Of a stretch of 64,000 bases of DNA, positions 26,636 to 36,100 are shown piece by piece. The notes beneath the pieces were generated by a model that was not told where the DNA came from, did not search any database, and saw only the letters and a program-made list of their open reading frames with translations. Numbering within the stretch: position 1 is the stretch's first letter; every line of letters starts with the position of its first letter. The stretch spans positions 41,657-105,656 of the forward strand of contig JBMNOP010000010.1 in the NCBI GenBank assembly GCA_050943135.1. The letters are read 5' to 3'. The position numbers and the translations under genes are program-made. The stretch is from RUG695 sp050943135 (lineage in GTDB: Bacteria > Planctomycetota > Planctomycetia > Pirellulales > Thermoguttaceae).

Positions 26636-27085
26636 ATGGCGGAATCGGAAGAGGTCTGGTTCAAAGACGGATTACGTTTCGGTTGTCTGCAGTGTGGTCG
26701 GTGCTGTACCGGAGAACCCGGATTTGTCTGGGTCACCGAAGAGGAAATCGCTGAAATCGCCCGGGCGGTCGGTCTGCCGAAGAGCCTTTTCGAGGATCGG
26801 TTTGTCCGCCGCGCGAGGGGGAAGAAGAGTCTTACCGAGTTCTCGAACGGCGACTGCGTTCTCTACGACCCGCGTACACGCGGTTGCCGTGTTTACGCTC
26901 AGCGTCCCGTGCAGTGCCGAACCTGGCCGTTTTGGGATCAGAACATCGATCGGCCCAACTCCTGGAAAAAGACGGCCCGCTTCTGTAGGGGGTGCGACCA
27001 CCCGGAAGGGCGTCTCTATTCGGTCGATGAGATCTTGGAGCAACGCGACCGGAAATTCGGACCCGGTTCCGACATCCATTCCTGA
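26636..27085 (+). CDS. YkgJ-family cysteine-cluster protein
   Basis: 149 residues from the ATG at 26636, with GGAGAGAG eight bases upstream. Cys residues are arranged as CLQCGRCC near the N-terminus, one in GDCVLYDP, CRVYAQRPVQCRTWPFW, then CRGCD. This is the UPF0153/YkgJ pattern, thought to bind zinc or an iron-sulfur cluster. The function is not established. The gene precedes nagA by 24 bases and is likely co-transcribed, but I see no direct biochemical link. Confidence 0.85.
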   Translation: MAESEEVWFKDGLRFGCLQCGRCCTGEPGFVWVTEEEIAEIARAVGLPKSLFEDRFVRRARGKKSLTEFSNGDCVLYDPRTRGCRVYAQRPVQCRTWPFWDQNIDRPNSWKKTARFCRGCDHPEGRLYSVDEILEQRDRKFGPGSDIHS

Positions 27086-27109
27086 AACTGCGTCATTCGG
27101 AGGATTATC

Positions 27110-28321
27110 ATGGAATATATCGCAAAACGTTACGATACCGGCCGACCGGTCAAGATTATCGTTAAGGGAACCAAAGTGCAGTCGGTGGAATCAGTCCCTT
27201 CGGGGGACGATCTGCCGATCGTCGGGCCCGGTCTTTTCGATATTCAGATTAACGGTGGGCTCGGGTACGACTTTTCGTCCGAGAGCATCACCGTCGAACA
27301 GGCTGCCGCCGTCTTTCGGCAGGTGATCGGAACCGGCGTGTTCCGATTCTGTCCGACGATGATCACCAATTCGGCCGAAGCGTACCGACACGGTGTCACG
27401 ACCCTGATGGAACTCCTCGAGACTTTCACGGAATTCCATTCGGTGATGGTCGGGATCCATCTCGAGGGGCCGTTTATCGCCAACGAGACCGGACCGCGTG
27501 GTTCGCATCCGCCGAAGCATTGTGTTCCCTACAATTTCGAACTGATCGAGGAACTGCAGCGCATCTCGGGTGGTCGGATTCGGATCGTGACGCTTTCGCC
27601 CACCTACGATGGGGCCGAGGATTTTATCAGCCGACTCAACGCGCTCGGAATCCTTGTTGCCACGGGGCATACCAACGCAACCCCAAACGAAATCTCACAG
27701 GCCGCGGCGGCCGGGGCACGGTTGGCGACCCATCTGGGGAACGCCTCGCACAGTAACTTTCCGAAATGGGGAAACTACTTCTTCGCGCAACTGACCGACG
27801 ACCGGCTGACCGCCAGCATGATTGCCGACGGCTTCCATCTTTCGCCGATGATGATGCGTACCATTCTGCGCACCAAAGGGCTTGACCGAACGATTCTGAT
27901 TAGTGACCAGGCCGACGTTGCCGGTTGTCCCCCCGGAAAATACAAGTCGGGACCCTGTGCGCTCGAGGTGCTCGAAAACGGGAAAATCGCCTTGGCGGCG
28001 GACAACGATCTGCTGGCCGGCGGGTCGTATCCCGTTGCGCGCGGTTTGTGTAACGTGATGGCGGTCGCCGACCTGAACCTTGCCGAGGCATATCCGCTCT
28101 GCACCACGCAGCCGGCCGCTCTGCTCGGCGAACCGGCGTTTTCGAACGGGGACCAGCGCGATTTCCTGGCCGTCGGAAAACCGGCCGATTTCCTTATCTT
28201 CCGGCAAGAACCTTCCCGCCTCGGCCCGCTCGGACTGAGCGATTCCGACAATTTCACCGTCGGCCGTTTTCATTTCGAAAAGATCGTCAGACGCGGCAAG
28301 GAAGCGGATATCTTTAAGTAG
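27110..28321 (+). CDS. nagA: N-acetylglucosamine-6-phosphate deacetylase
   Basis: 403 residues with GGAGG upstream. It is an amidohydrolase-fold enzyme that removes acetate from GlcNAc-6-phosphate, used for cell-wall recycling or chitin and mucin sugar use. Motifs: GLFDIQINGG, the metal-binding HLEGPF, GHTNATP, HLGNAS and the Asp in LISDQADVAG. The Asp position is conserved, while the surrounding DQAD differs from the common DAM. No nagB, transporter or kinase lies beside it. The downstream terminator abuts a group II intron relic. Confidence 0.88.
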   Translation: MEYIAKRYDTGRPVKIIVKGTKVQSVESVPSGDDLPIVGPGLFDIQINGGLGYDFSSESITVEQAAAVFRQVIGTGVFRFCPTMITNSAEAYRHGVTTLMELLETFTEFHSVMVGIHLEGPFIANETGPRGSHPPKHCVPYNFELIEELQRISGGRIRIVTLSPTYDGAEDFISRLNALGILVATGHTNATPNEISQAAAAGARLATHLGNASHSNFPKWGNYFFAQLTDDRLTASMIADGFHLSPMMMRTILRTKGLDRTILISDQADVAGCPPGKYKSGPCALEVLENGKIALAADNDLLAGGSYPVARGLCNVMAVADLNLAEAYPLCTTQPAALLGEPAFSNGDQRDFLAVGKPADFLIFRQEPSRLGPLGLSDSDNFTVGRFHFEKIVRRGKEADIFK

Positions 28322-28347
28322 CCTTCCTCGGCCGGCGCGGATTTCGA

Positions 28348-28389
28348 AAAAAAGCCGGGTGCCCGCAGGCAGGCTGTCCCGGCTTTTTT
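28348..28389 (+). terminator. nagA terminator
   Basis: AAAAAAGCCGGG (28348-28359) pairs with CCCGGCTTTTTT (28378-28389). The next base, 28390, begins the intron relic. Confidence 0.85.
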
Positions 28390-28617
28390 GTGTGCCCGGC
28401 ATGGGTGAATCTCTCATGGGAGGAGGTCCCCGGTTCGCCCGGTGCGGGAAGGATACCACCGAAGGGAAGGGCCCCTGCTGCATGGCGGCGCCGACAGGCC
28501 GCGATGGGTCAGCACGGCTTACCTGTCTTGGTACACACCAACGAGCGAAGCCGCCGCGTACCGAACAGTTTGCAAGGCGATGTGAAAGGAGGAGGCCGAC
28601 GCCCCCTCCCGCCCGAT
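28390..28617 (+). mobile_element. ORF-less group II intron relic
   Basis: Begins GTGTGCCCGGCATGGGTG, which matches the GUGYG 5' end of bacterial group II introns. The 3' part has AGCCGCCGCGTACCGAAC followed by GTGAAAGGAGGAGG and a GCCCCCTCCC arm, as in domains V and VI, and ends near CCCGAT. The intron-encoded reverse transcriptase is missing; about 230 nt remain of elements normally over 2 kb. It is placed exactly after the nagA terminator, as class C introns prefer. A related fragment is at 46209. Basis: visible motifs plus recalled family pattern, not a covariance search. Confidence 0.55.
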
Positions 28618-28642
28618 CCTTGAAATGGCGGACAAGAATCTT

Positions 28643-30052
28643 TTAGAGGGTCACTTCATCGCCGTAAGCGGGAAGCGTCACAAGGCTCTCGGTATAACGC
28701 TCCTGAAGAAGGTTGCGAAACGTTGTCGCGGAACGTATCTCGCCGTGAACCACGAAGATTTGTTTCGGCGGTTTGGCAATGGCGTCGACCCATTCGAGAA
28801 GTTCCTGTTGGTCGGCGTGCCCCGAAATGCCGTGGATAGAACTGATTTCGGCCTTGACCACGACCTGCTGCCCGTTGATACGAACCTGTTTGTTCCCTTC
28901 GACGATTTGCCGTCCCAGGGTTCCCGGCGCCTGGTAGCCGCAGAAGAGAACCATATTTCTTTTGTAGCTGATATGGTTGGCCAGGTGGTGTTTGATTCGG
29001 CCGGCGTTGCACATTCCCGCACTCGAAAGGATAATGCCGGGGCCCTCGATGTTGTTGAGGGTCATCGACTGTTCCCTTGTGGTCAGGAAGTTGAAGTTCT
29101 GCACATCTTGCGAAAGCGTTGTCATACGGTGAAGCGCATCGGAATCGAAACATTCTTTGTGTCTCAGGAAGATTTTCGAGGCTTCCACCGCCATCGGACT
29201 GTCGAGCCAGATCGGCAGGTCTTTCGGTGTCCGCCCCTCTTTCTGGAGTGTTCCGAACCGATAGATCATCTCTTGCGCGCGTTCCACGGCGAAAACCGGC
29301 ATGATGACCAGACCGCGGCGTTCGATGGCGCGTTTGACCGCAACCGCCAATTGATCGTTCACGTCTTCGATCGGCTCGGAAATCCGATCGCCGTAGGTCG
29401 ATTCGATCAAGAGGGCGTCGACGGGTCGGTCGGGATCGGTAAAAAAGGTCGGGTCACGCAGAATCGGACGATTGGCCCGTCCCAAATCTCCGGAGAAGAG
29501 TATCCGCTTTTCTTTTCCTCGGTCGTCAACCGTAGCCTCGACGAAAGTCGAACCGAGAAGGTGCCCGGCTTCTCGCAGGCAGATCGAGACGTGCGGGGCG
29601 ATTCTTACTTCGTCTTCGTAGTCGATCGGCGAGAAAAGCGGGATGGTTCTTTCGACGTCGTCTCGCGTATAGAGAGGACGGACCGGATGGGGCGGGATCC
29701 GCTTTTCTTTGGCGTGACGTTTCTGTTTGAAGAGCGCATCTTCCTCCTGAATGTGCGCCGAATCGCGCAAAATCAATTTTGCCAGGTCGATCGTTGCCGC
29801 GGTCCCGTAAACTTTGCCGCGAAACCCGTCTAAATAGAGTTTCGGCAAAAGTCCGCAGTGGTCAAGGTGAGCGTGTGTTAATACTACCGCATCGATATCT
29901 TCGGCCGGTTCCGGACACGCCTCCCAGTTACGGCCGAGAAAATCGCGCTCTTGGGTCATTCCGCAATCGACCAGGAAGCGGAACCCGTCGACTTCGACAA
30001 AGTGCCTCGAGCCCGTAACATTTCGGTTCGCGCCTAAAAATCGTATCCGCAT
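28643..30052 (-). CDS. Beta-CASP MBL-fold RNA nuclease
   Basis: 469 residues from the ATG at 30052, preceded by AAAGGG. An in-frame extension to 30304 is unconserved-looking. The MBL motif HAHLDH is at 60-65, and the domain begins MRIRFLGANRNVTGSRHFVE as in YSH1/CPSF73-like bacterial proteins. The beta-CASP cap and the C-terminal ISGHADQQELLEW (the motif C His) are present. Family members are exo- or endoribonucleases acting on RNA. No RNA partner is obvious in the neighbourhood. Confidence 0.9.
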   Translation of the reverse strand: MRIRFLGANRNVTGSRHFVEVDGFRFLVDCGMTQERDFLGRNWEACPEPAEDIDAVVLTHAHLDHCGLLPKLYLDGFRGKVYGTAATIDLAKLILRDSAHIQEEDALFKQKRHAKEKRIPPHPVRPLYTRDDVERTIPLFSPIDYEDEVRIAPHVSICLREAGHLLGSTFVEATVDDRGKEKRILFSGDLGRANRPILRDPTFFTDPDRPVDALLIESTYGDRISEPIEDVNDQLAVAVKRAIERRGLVIMPVFAVERAQEMIYRFGTLQKEGRTPKDLPIWLDSPMAVEASKIFLRHKECFDSDALHRMTTLSQDVQNFNFLTTREQSMTLNNIEGPGIILSSAGMCNAGRIKHHLANHISYKRNMVLFCGYQAPGTLGRQIVEGNKQVRINGQQVVVKAEISSIHGISGHADQQELLEWVDAIAKPPKQIFVVHGEIRSATTFRNLLQERYTESLVTLPAYGDEVTL

Positions 30053-30297
30053 GGTGGCCCTTTCACAAAACAGGATATCAGAGATGTCAAGCGACATGTT
30101 GTCGCGGCCTGTTTCCAATGCCCGCGATATCTTATGGATGGTGGAATCCATTCTATTGGATCGCCGAAGAAATTCAAGCAGGCTGCTTTCCTGCCGGAAT
30201 TCACGGCGAAATTTTGTGATGTTTTTGCCGAATATTTTGGAAAGAAGGGGAATACCCGTTTCGGCGGTCGCAAAAGGCGGCTTTCGGAGTGCGGTCG

Positions 30298-30326
30298 TTG
30301 ACACGCAAGATTTCGGGGGTTAGAAT
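30298..30326 (+). promoter_or_regulatory. Near-consensus promoter for a possibly leaderless gene
   Basis: TTGACA (30298-30303), 17-nt spacer, TAGAAT (30321-30326). The predicted GTG start at 30336 is only 10 bases after the -10 box, so the mRNA would have almost no leader. Confidence 0.65.
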
Positions 30327-30335
30327 GGTGCGGGG

Positions 30336-31145
30336 GTGAAACACGGCTTACGGGGCGCGACGGCATTTTTCGACAAGATCGGGTTGAGATTGAGCAGGTC
30401 TGTTATATTCCGCGTTACGGTTGCGGCGGCGCTTTTTGCGCTGATAATCCTCTTCGTCCCGTTGGGGGCGCAGCGGTCGGTCCGCCTCGACACGCCCGAA
30501 GGTGCGGCGGCGCTCGAAAAGGGAGCCGAGGCCTACCTGCGGCAGGCGGCCCGCCTTTTGGGGGATCGCTTTGATGAGTCGTTTTACCGTTCGGCCGTCG
30601 CGACACGACTTTCCCGGTATCGGGCGTTCCCCGTACCGTCGGAAGACCGGCAAAACCCGCCTTCGCGCGAGTGTTTCGAAATCCTTGACGCAGGAGATGG
30701 CGTGGCCGAGGCTCTTGCCTTTCTCGACGAAATCGACCCCGGGGGCGGCGTCGAAGACGTTTCGTTTTCCGCCGACGTTTTCTATGTCGCGGGAAACCCG
30801 ATCAATATGCTGGCCGACCGACTTGTCGGCATCGACCCGCCCACGCCTTTTGCGGGGCAGGCCCGACTTCGGGATCCGGCGACCTTCCCGGTTTCCTGCG
30901 GGTTTGGTTTCCTCTTTTCGCTCGTTTCGCTCGCTGCCGCGGCCGCGTCGGCTTCCTCTCCCCTCGGTGTGGCGGTCGGCGGCGGTCTTTCGACCTGTCG
31001 GGAGTTTTTTTGTGGGCTTACCCGGTCCCTTTCCCTTCTTTCCGTGCCTCCCTTTTTTGGCCCCGCTCCCGTGCGGAGCGGGGGATCTTTTTTTCCCGTT
31101 CACACCCCGCGGAACGAAAACAAGATTGCGGTTCTTTTGCTCTGA
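30336..31145 (+). CDS. Hypothetical membrane protein with doubtful C-terminus
   Basis: 269 residues from GTG. One membrane helix near the N-terminus (VIFRVTVAAALFALIILFV) is followed by a soluble stretch of about 140 residues, then a second hydrophobic segment (LFSLVSLAAAAASASS). After that the sequence is Ser/Pro/Phe-rich and looks unlike coding DNA. A perfect terminator at 31061-31094 lies inside the last 30 codons, so the real stop may be further upstream, lost to a frameshift. I recognise no family. The upstream promoter places the GTG nearly at the transcript start. Confidence 0.5.
   Translation: MKHGLRGATAFFDKIGLRLSRSVIFRVTVAAALFALIILFVPLGAQRSVRLDTPEGAAALEKGAEAYLRQAARLLGDRFDESFYRSAVATRLSRYRAFPVPSEDRQNPPSRECFEILDAGDGVAEALAFLDEIDPGGGVEDVSFSADVFYVAGNPINMLADRLVGIDPPTPFAGQARLRDPATFPVSCGFGFLFSLVSLAAAAASASSPLGVAVGGGLSTCREFFCGLTRSLSLLSVPPFFGPAPVRSGGSFFPVHTPRNENKIAVLLL
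31061..31094 (+). terminator. Terminator embedded in an open frame
   Basis: Nine-base perfect GC stem CCCCGCTCC (31061-31069) and GGAGCGGGG (31075-31083) followed by GATC and seven T. It lies within the 3' end of the hypothetical gene. Confidence 0.75.
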
Positions 31146-31234
31146 TTCTTTTCGCTTGCGGCGTCGTCCCCTTCGGACGGGTTCGTACCCTTTGGGCTTT
31201 TTCTCTTTGACTCCGCCTTTGCCTTCGAGAGAAT

Positions 31235-32332
31235 ATGAGTTTTTATACCGAAAGATTTTTAAAACCGAGGTGTGGTTTTACCCTGGTTGAACTCCTGGTG
31301 GTCATTGCGATCCTCGGGATATTAATCGGTCTTCTTCTGCCGGCGATACAGAAGACCCGGGAAGCCGCACGTCGAATGAAATGCATCAATAACATCAAAC
31401 AGTGGACCTTGGCCCTGCACACCTACCATCACGCGATGGGTGGGTTTCCCCTTTTCACCTCTTGGTGCGATCACGATTCGAGCGGAACCGCCCCCTCGGT
31501 GAAAGAGGTGAAGACCGAATTTTCGGTCCATTCCCGAATTCTCCCCTACATCGAGTGGGGGGGATTTATGGCCGATGTCGATGTGACCGACTATAAGTAC
31601 CGGCTCTTTTCCCAAGGGACGGCGCCGAACAGCGAAGTTTACGAACAGCTCCTTTTTCCGTGCGAGATCCTCGGTTGCCCGAGCGAGACGGCTCCGCGGA
31701 TCCGGCAGATTCAAAAACATCCACGTGACCCGTCGCTCGGGTATGTCGACGACGCGGGAACGAATTATATGTTCTGTAACGGGTCCGGAGCCGGCGAGGG
31801 TTATTGTCTCGACCATAAGAAAAATGACGGCATCTTCGGGCTTGTTCCCCGATCGCTCGACTCGATCACCGACGGAACCAGCAATACCGTAGCGGTTTCG
31901 GAAGCGCTGCTTTCACTCACAATGGCCCAGGCCAAGGCCCCGGAAAAACAGGTCGATCGGTTTATGGTCGTCGGAAATTTGGCGGGAGAAACGCTTTCGC
32001 GGTATTCCGAGGCGGAAGGGTTCGACTGGGAAAAATTTACCCGAGAGAAATTGGAAACCGAAACTTCTTTCTCGGGGAACCGGGGATCTCCCTGGCTTGC
32101 CGGACGTATCTACGCCACCGGGTTTTCGACCTATGCCGTGCCAAACGCCCCGCGAATCGGAATTTGGTTTCGCGGAAGCGAACTGCTCTATTACGGAACC
32201 GGGAGCTGTCACCAAGGGATCGTCAATGCGGGGATGGCGGACGGCTCGGTCCGATCGGTCAGCGAATCGATCGACCTGAAGGTTTGGCGAGCCGTCTCGA
32301 CCGTCCGAGGACACGAAACGCAGTCGCTTTGA
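31235..32332 (+). CDS. DUF1559 pseudopilin-like protein
   Basis: 365 residues. The prepilin signal CGFTLVELLVVIAILGILIGLL at about residues 13-35 has the Gly-Phe-Thr-Leu-x-Glu cleavage site, followed by the DUF1559 region (LPAIQKTREAARRMKCINN). The C-terminal GIVNAGMADGSVRS, with a His in SCHQG just before, matches the H-x9-DG pattern of this family. DUF1559 proteins are strongly expanded in planctomycetes and are processed by a prepilin peptidase; their role is not known but is envelope-associated. It is 53 bases before the ABC transporter pair and may share its transcript. Confidence 0.93.
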   Translation: MSFYTERFLKPRCGFTLVELLVVIAILGILIGLLLPAIQKTREAARRMKCINNIKQWTLALHTYHHAMGGFPLFTSWCDHDSSGTAPSVKEVKTEFSVHSRILPYIEWGGFMADVDVTDYKYRLFSQGTAPNSEVYEQLLFPCEILGCPSETAPRIRQIQKHPRDPSLGYVDDAGTNYMFCNGSGAGEGYCLDHKKNDGIFGLVPRSLDSITDGTSNTVAVSEALLSLTMAQAKAPEKQVDRFMVVGNLAGETLSRYSEAEGFDWEKFTREKLETETSFSGNRGSPWLAGRIYATGFSTYAVPNAPRIGIWFRGSELLYYGTGSCHQGIVNAGMADGSVRSVSESIDLKVWRAVSTVRGHETQSL

Positions 32333-32385
32333 GCGAGGCGGGGGGTTTTGACCGTTGAGGTCTACACCGTCTCGGGAGTTTAACG

Positions 32386-33150
32386 ATGACACAACCTGTA
32401 ATTTCCACATCCGAACTGAAAAAATATTATTCCGGCAAAACGAAAGCCCTCGACGGGGTCGATTTGGATGTTCGTGCCGAAGAGTTTATCGCCGTGATGG
32501 GGGCAAGCGGTTCCGGAAAAAGTACCCTCCTTCATCTCATCGCGGGACTGACCCGCCCAACCTCCGGACGAATTGCCGTGGAAGGTCTCGACCCGACGAC
32601 GATGTCGGACGGCGCGCTGACACGATTTCGTCGCCGGCGGATCGGGCTTGTATTTCAGAGTTTCAACCTGATTCCCCATCTCACTGCCAAAGAGAATATC
32701 ATGATCCCGATCCTTGCCGAGGGAAAGAGCCGCAAAGAAGCCTCGCGGCGGGCCGGGGAACTGGCCGCCGAGTTACGAATCGCCGAGCGGCTCGACCATC
32801 GTCCCGACGCACTGAGCGGCGGGGAACAGCAGCGTGTGACACTGGCGCGGGCCCTTTCGCTCAATCCCGCGATCCTGCTGGCCGACGAACCGACCGGTAA
32901 TCTCGATTCGGTCAGCAGCCGGCATATCTGCGAGATACTCGATAACCTCTGCCGCAACGAGAAGCGGACGATCCTTCTGGTGACTCACGAACCGACGGTC
33001 GCGATCTGGTCAAAGCGGCTCCTAATCCTGAAAGACGGGAGACTAATCGCCGATATGCAGACCTCGCGGTTCGGCGACGCCCATCACTTGGCGGCGACCT
33101 GTCAGGAAATCCTCGAAGGAGAATCCGCAAAAGAGGAGGCGGTCCGATGA
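32386..33150 (+). CDS. ABC transporter ATP-binding protein, LolD/MacB type
   Basis: 254 residues. Walker A GASGSGKST (39-47), signature LSGGEQQR, Walker B ILLADEPTGNLDS and the switch His in LVTHEP are all present. The downstream DEPTGNLDS is typical of the MacB/LolD/FtsE branch that works with FtsX-like permeases and moves lipoproteins, peptides or drugs from the inner membrane outward. The permease gene overlaps its stop by four bases. Confidence 0.93.
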   Translation: MTQPVISTSELKKYYSGKTKALDGVDLDVRAEEFIAVMGASGSGKSTLLHLIAGLTRPTSGRIAVEGLDPTTMSDGALTRFRRRRIGLVFQSFNLIPHLTAKENIMIPILAEGKSRKEASRRAGELAAELRIAERLDHRPDALSGGEQQRVTLARALSLNPAILLADEPTGNLDSVSSRHICEILDNLCRNEKRTILLVTHEPTVAIWSKRLLILKDGRLIADMQTSRFGDAHHLAATCQEILEGESAKEEAVR

Positions 33151-36100
33151 ACAGGCTTTCCCAACTTCTTGTTTTTTCGCGGCTTGCCCGGAACAAAAAG
33201 CGTTTGGTACTGATCCTCTTTGCCATTGCGGCGGCCTCGTGCTTGGTGGTTTGGGTGATCGGGGGGTACCGCAATCTTTTTGTCGAAGTCGTTCATACCG
33301 ACAACCGACCGTTCGGGCGCTACGATCTCATGTTCGGTGCCGAGCCTTCGGCCCGTTTCGGCGGAATGCGCGGCGGTCAGGCGTTCGGCGGCCCGCTGGC
33401 AAGGCGACCGAACCCCGCGGCCGGCGACGGTCCCGGCAGGGAAGGCGAACAGGTGCGGGAACGTTTCGATCCGCTCCGTTCGGCTCGTGCCGCCGACGGT
33501 TCGATCATTCTCGACCGTCTTCCGGAAAATATTCCCGCGCACATGCGCAAAAGGATTTTCAAGGCCGACGCCGACCGCAGCGGCTCTCTTTCGCGTGTCG
33601 AGGAAGCGTCGCTCTACGACGAACCGTTCGCTCGGGAGGGGGAAGAATCGGCCCGGGATCAAGGGGACAGACAAGATTCCGGGCGGGGGGCCGGAACACG
33701 GACGGTGCCGATTCCGGAATCTCTCCTCGACGAGATGGCCGGTGACCCGCTCGTTCGTTCCCTCGACAGGATGAGAGATGTTCGTGGATTTGTCTTCGGT
33801 AAGGATCCCGAAACGGGAGTCTCTCCGATCGGTCATGACGAACGGGCAGGCGATACCGGTGACGAGATGTTCGAAGAGACGGTTCCGGAAGGAATCGACC
33901 CGGTACTCCATCGCCGGGGCCTTGCGGCTTACCGGGCCTGTATGGGAACCCCGATGGGGCTCGGCGAGTCGTTTACCGGTACCGACGCGGCGGATCCCCC
34001 CGCCGATTTGGAAAAGGGACGCTGGTTTTCGGCGGATCGGCCCGACGCTTTTGAAGCGGTTTTGGCCGAGCAGGCGGCCGAACGGTTTCATGTCGAAGTC
34101 GGCGATCCGCTTTTGATTTTGACGAAAACCGACGAATTCCAGCTTACCGTGGTCGGAATCCTCGACGATAAACGCCTGAACGGATTCTATGTTCCGGGTC
34201 GAACCGCCGACCTGATTGCCGGGACACCCGCCGAGACGAATCGGGCGGGGATCACGCTCGTCTCTTCCGAAAAAGAGACGGAGTTCCAACGCCGTTGGAA
34301 AGGACGCCTTGCGTGGGAAGTGCCGGACGTGCCGCTGACCACGAAAGCCGATTTCACACGGCAGCGGCTCGAAGGGGTACAGGCCTCGTCGACATTCCGC
34401 TTGCAGGCGGTAACCGGTACGATTCTCGCGGTGCTCGCCTCGCTGATGATCGTCTTGACGGCTCTGAGCATCGAGGTCGAACAGCGGCGACGCGAGATCG
34501 GTCTTCTGCGCGCGGTTGGGGTCTCGCGGCGGCAGGTCGCCTGTTCGATTCTGATCGAGTCGTTCCTGCTGGCGATTCCCGGCTGGCTCGGGGGACTCTT
34601 GGCGGGATGGTTGATCCTCCGTTTCTCGAGCGGGAAAGATTTCGGTCTGAATCGGATGATGGTCGGATTTTCCTTCCTCGGCACGGTCGTCGGTTCGATG
34701 CCCGCAGCGATGGTCCCGATCCTCAATGCCATCCGTGTCAGGCCCCTCGAGGCGGTTTCCGAAATGAAGGAGGTCTCGCCGGACCGAGTCCATCCTTTCC
34801 GCCGTCGTATACGGAGCCGGGGTCTTTTCCTTCTCGGCGTGGCGCTGCTTGCCAGCGACCTGATTCTGATATACGGCATTCATACCGATGTACCGCGACG
34901 CGCGGTCATCCATTCCGTCTTCGGAGTCTCGGCCCTGGCGCTCGGCGTTCTTTGTATGATTCCCGCGCTGATTCGGTTGGCCGAGCGGGTGTTGCTCCCG
35001 CCGCTGGCATGGATGTTGCGGTTCGATCGGACCGTTTCGGCGAACGAACTTTCGGCGCATATCGGGCGGACCACGGCGACTGCCGCCATGTTGGCGATCG
35101 GCGGAGGCCTCTTCACGCTCATGCAGGTCTGGGGTTACTCGATGCTCGGGCCGTTCCTTCCGAACAAACAGATGCCCGACGCCTTTGCCGCATTTCTGCC
35201 GATCGGACTTTCGGACGAGAATGCCGCACTGGTACGCGAAATTCCCCATGTGTTGCAAGACCGGTTTGAACCGGTGGCGGTCGAGCAAGCGGCATTTGCT
35301 CCCGAGACGATTCCAAAAGGACGGGGCGGCGAGTTTGCCAACGTCGTCCTTTTCGGAATGGATGTCGACCGAGCGTTTGTCGGTCCTCGTCCGTTGGTGG
35401 GGCTGAAATTTCTGCAAGGGGAGCCCGCGAAAGCGTTTGCTGCCATGAAATCGGGAAGAGGCGTTGTGGTCAACGACGCCCTCACCGTCGATTACGGATT
35501 TCGACTCGGTGACAGACTCAAACTCTGCGATCCGAAGCGGAATTCACGGGTTCTGGAGTACCCCATTGTCGGAATCGTTTCGTTTAACGGGTGGCAATGG
35601 CTTTCGAAAACCGGGGGGGTACGCCGTCACTATGGCCGGTCGGGCGGTGTGGTTTTTGCCTCGGACCGACTGGTTCGTTCCGACTACAATCTGACCGATA
35701 CCGGCTACTTCTGGTTCGATCTCGAAAAGGGGGCCGACGACAAAGCGTTGGAAGCGGCACTCGATAAAATCGCGCGGAAGAATCTGGCCGAAAAGACCGA
35801 ACGCGAAAATGCCCGGAGCGAAGTCGCGACCGGGGCAACCGTCGGCAATGCGGCGTATGTCAAACTTTCGACGCGCACCTCGCTGCACGACTCGATTGCC
35901 AAACGGGCCGACGGGGTGATCCGGGGGCTGAGCACGATGCCGCTGGTGACCCTGGCCCTGATGTCGATCGCGCTTGTGGCCGTAATGGTCCATTCGGTTC
36001 AGACGCGCCGTCGGGCATTCGGAATTCTCCGTGCCGTCGGTGTCGAACGGGGAAAGCTGACCCGAATGATTCTCGCCGAGGCGATCCTCTTGGCACTGAC

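Noticed and set aside
28643..30304. Long N-terminal extension of the beta-CASP nuclease to 30304
   Set aside because: The conserved protein begins at 30052 with a ribosome binding site; the extension would also cover the upstream region of the divergent gene.
33102..35417. A 771-codon minus-strand frame opposite the ABC permease
   Set aside because: Codon shadow of the permease; composition rich in Arg, His and Gln without motifs.
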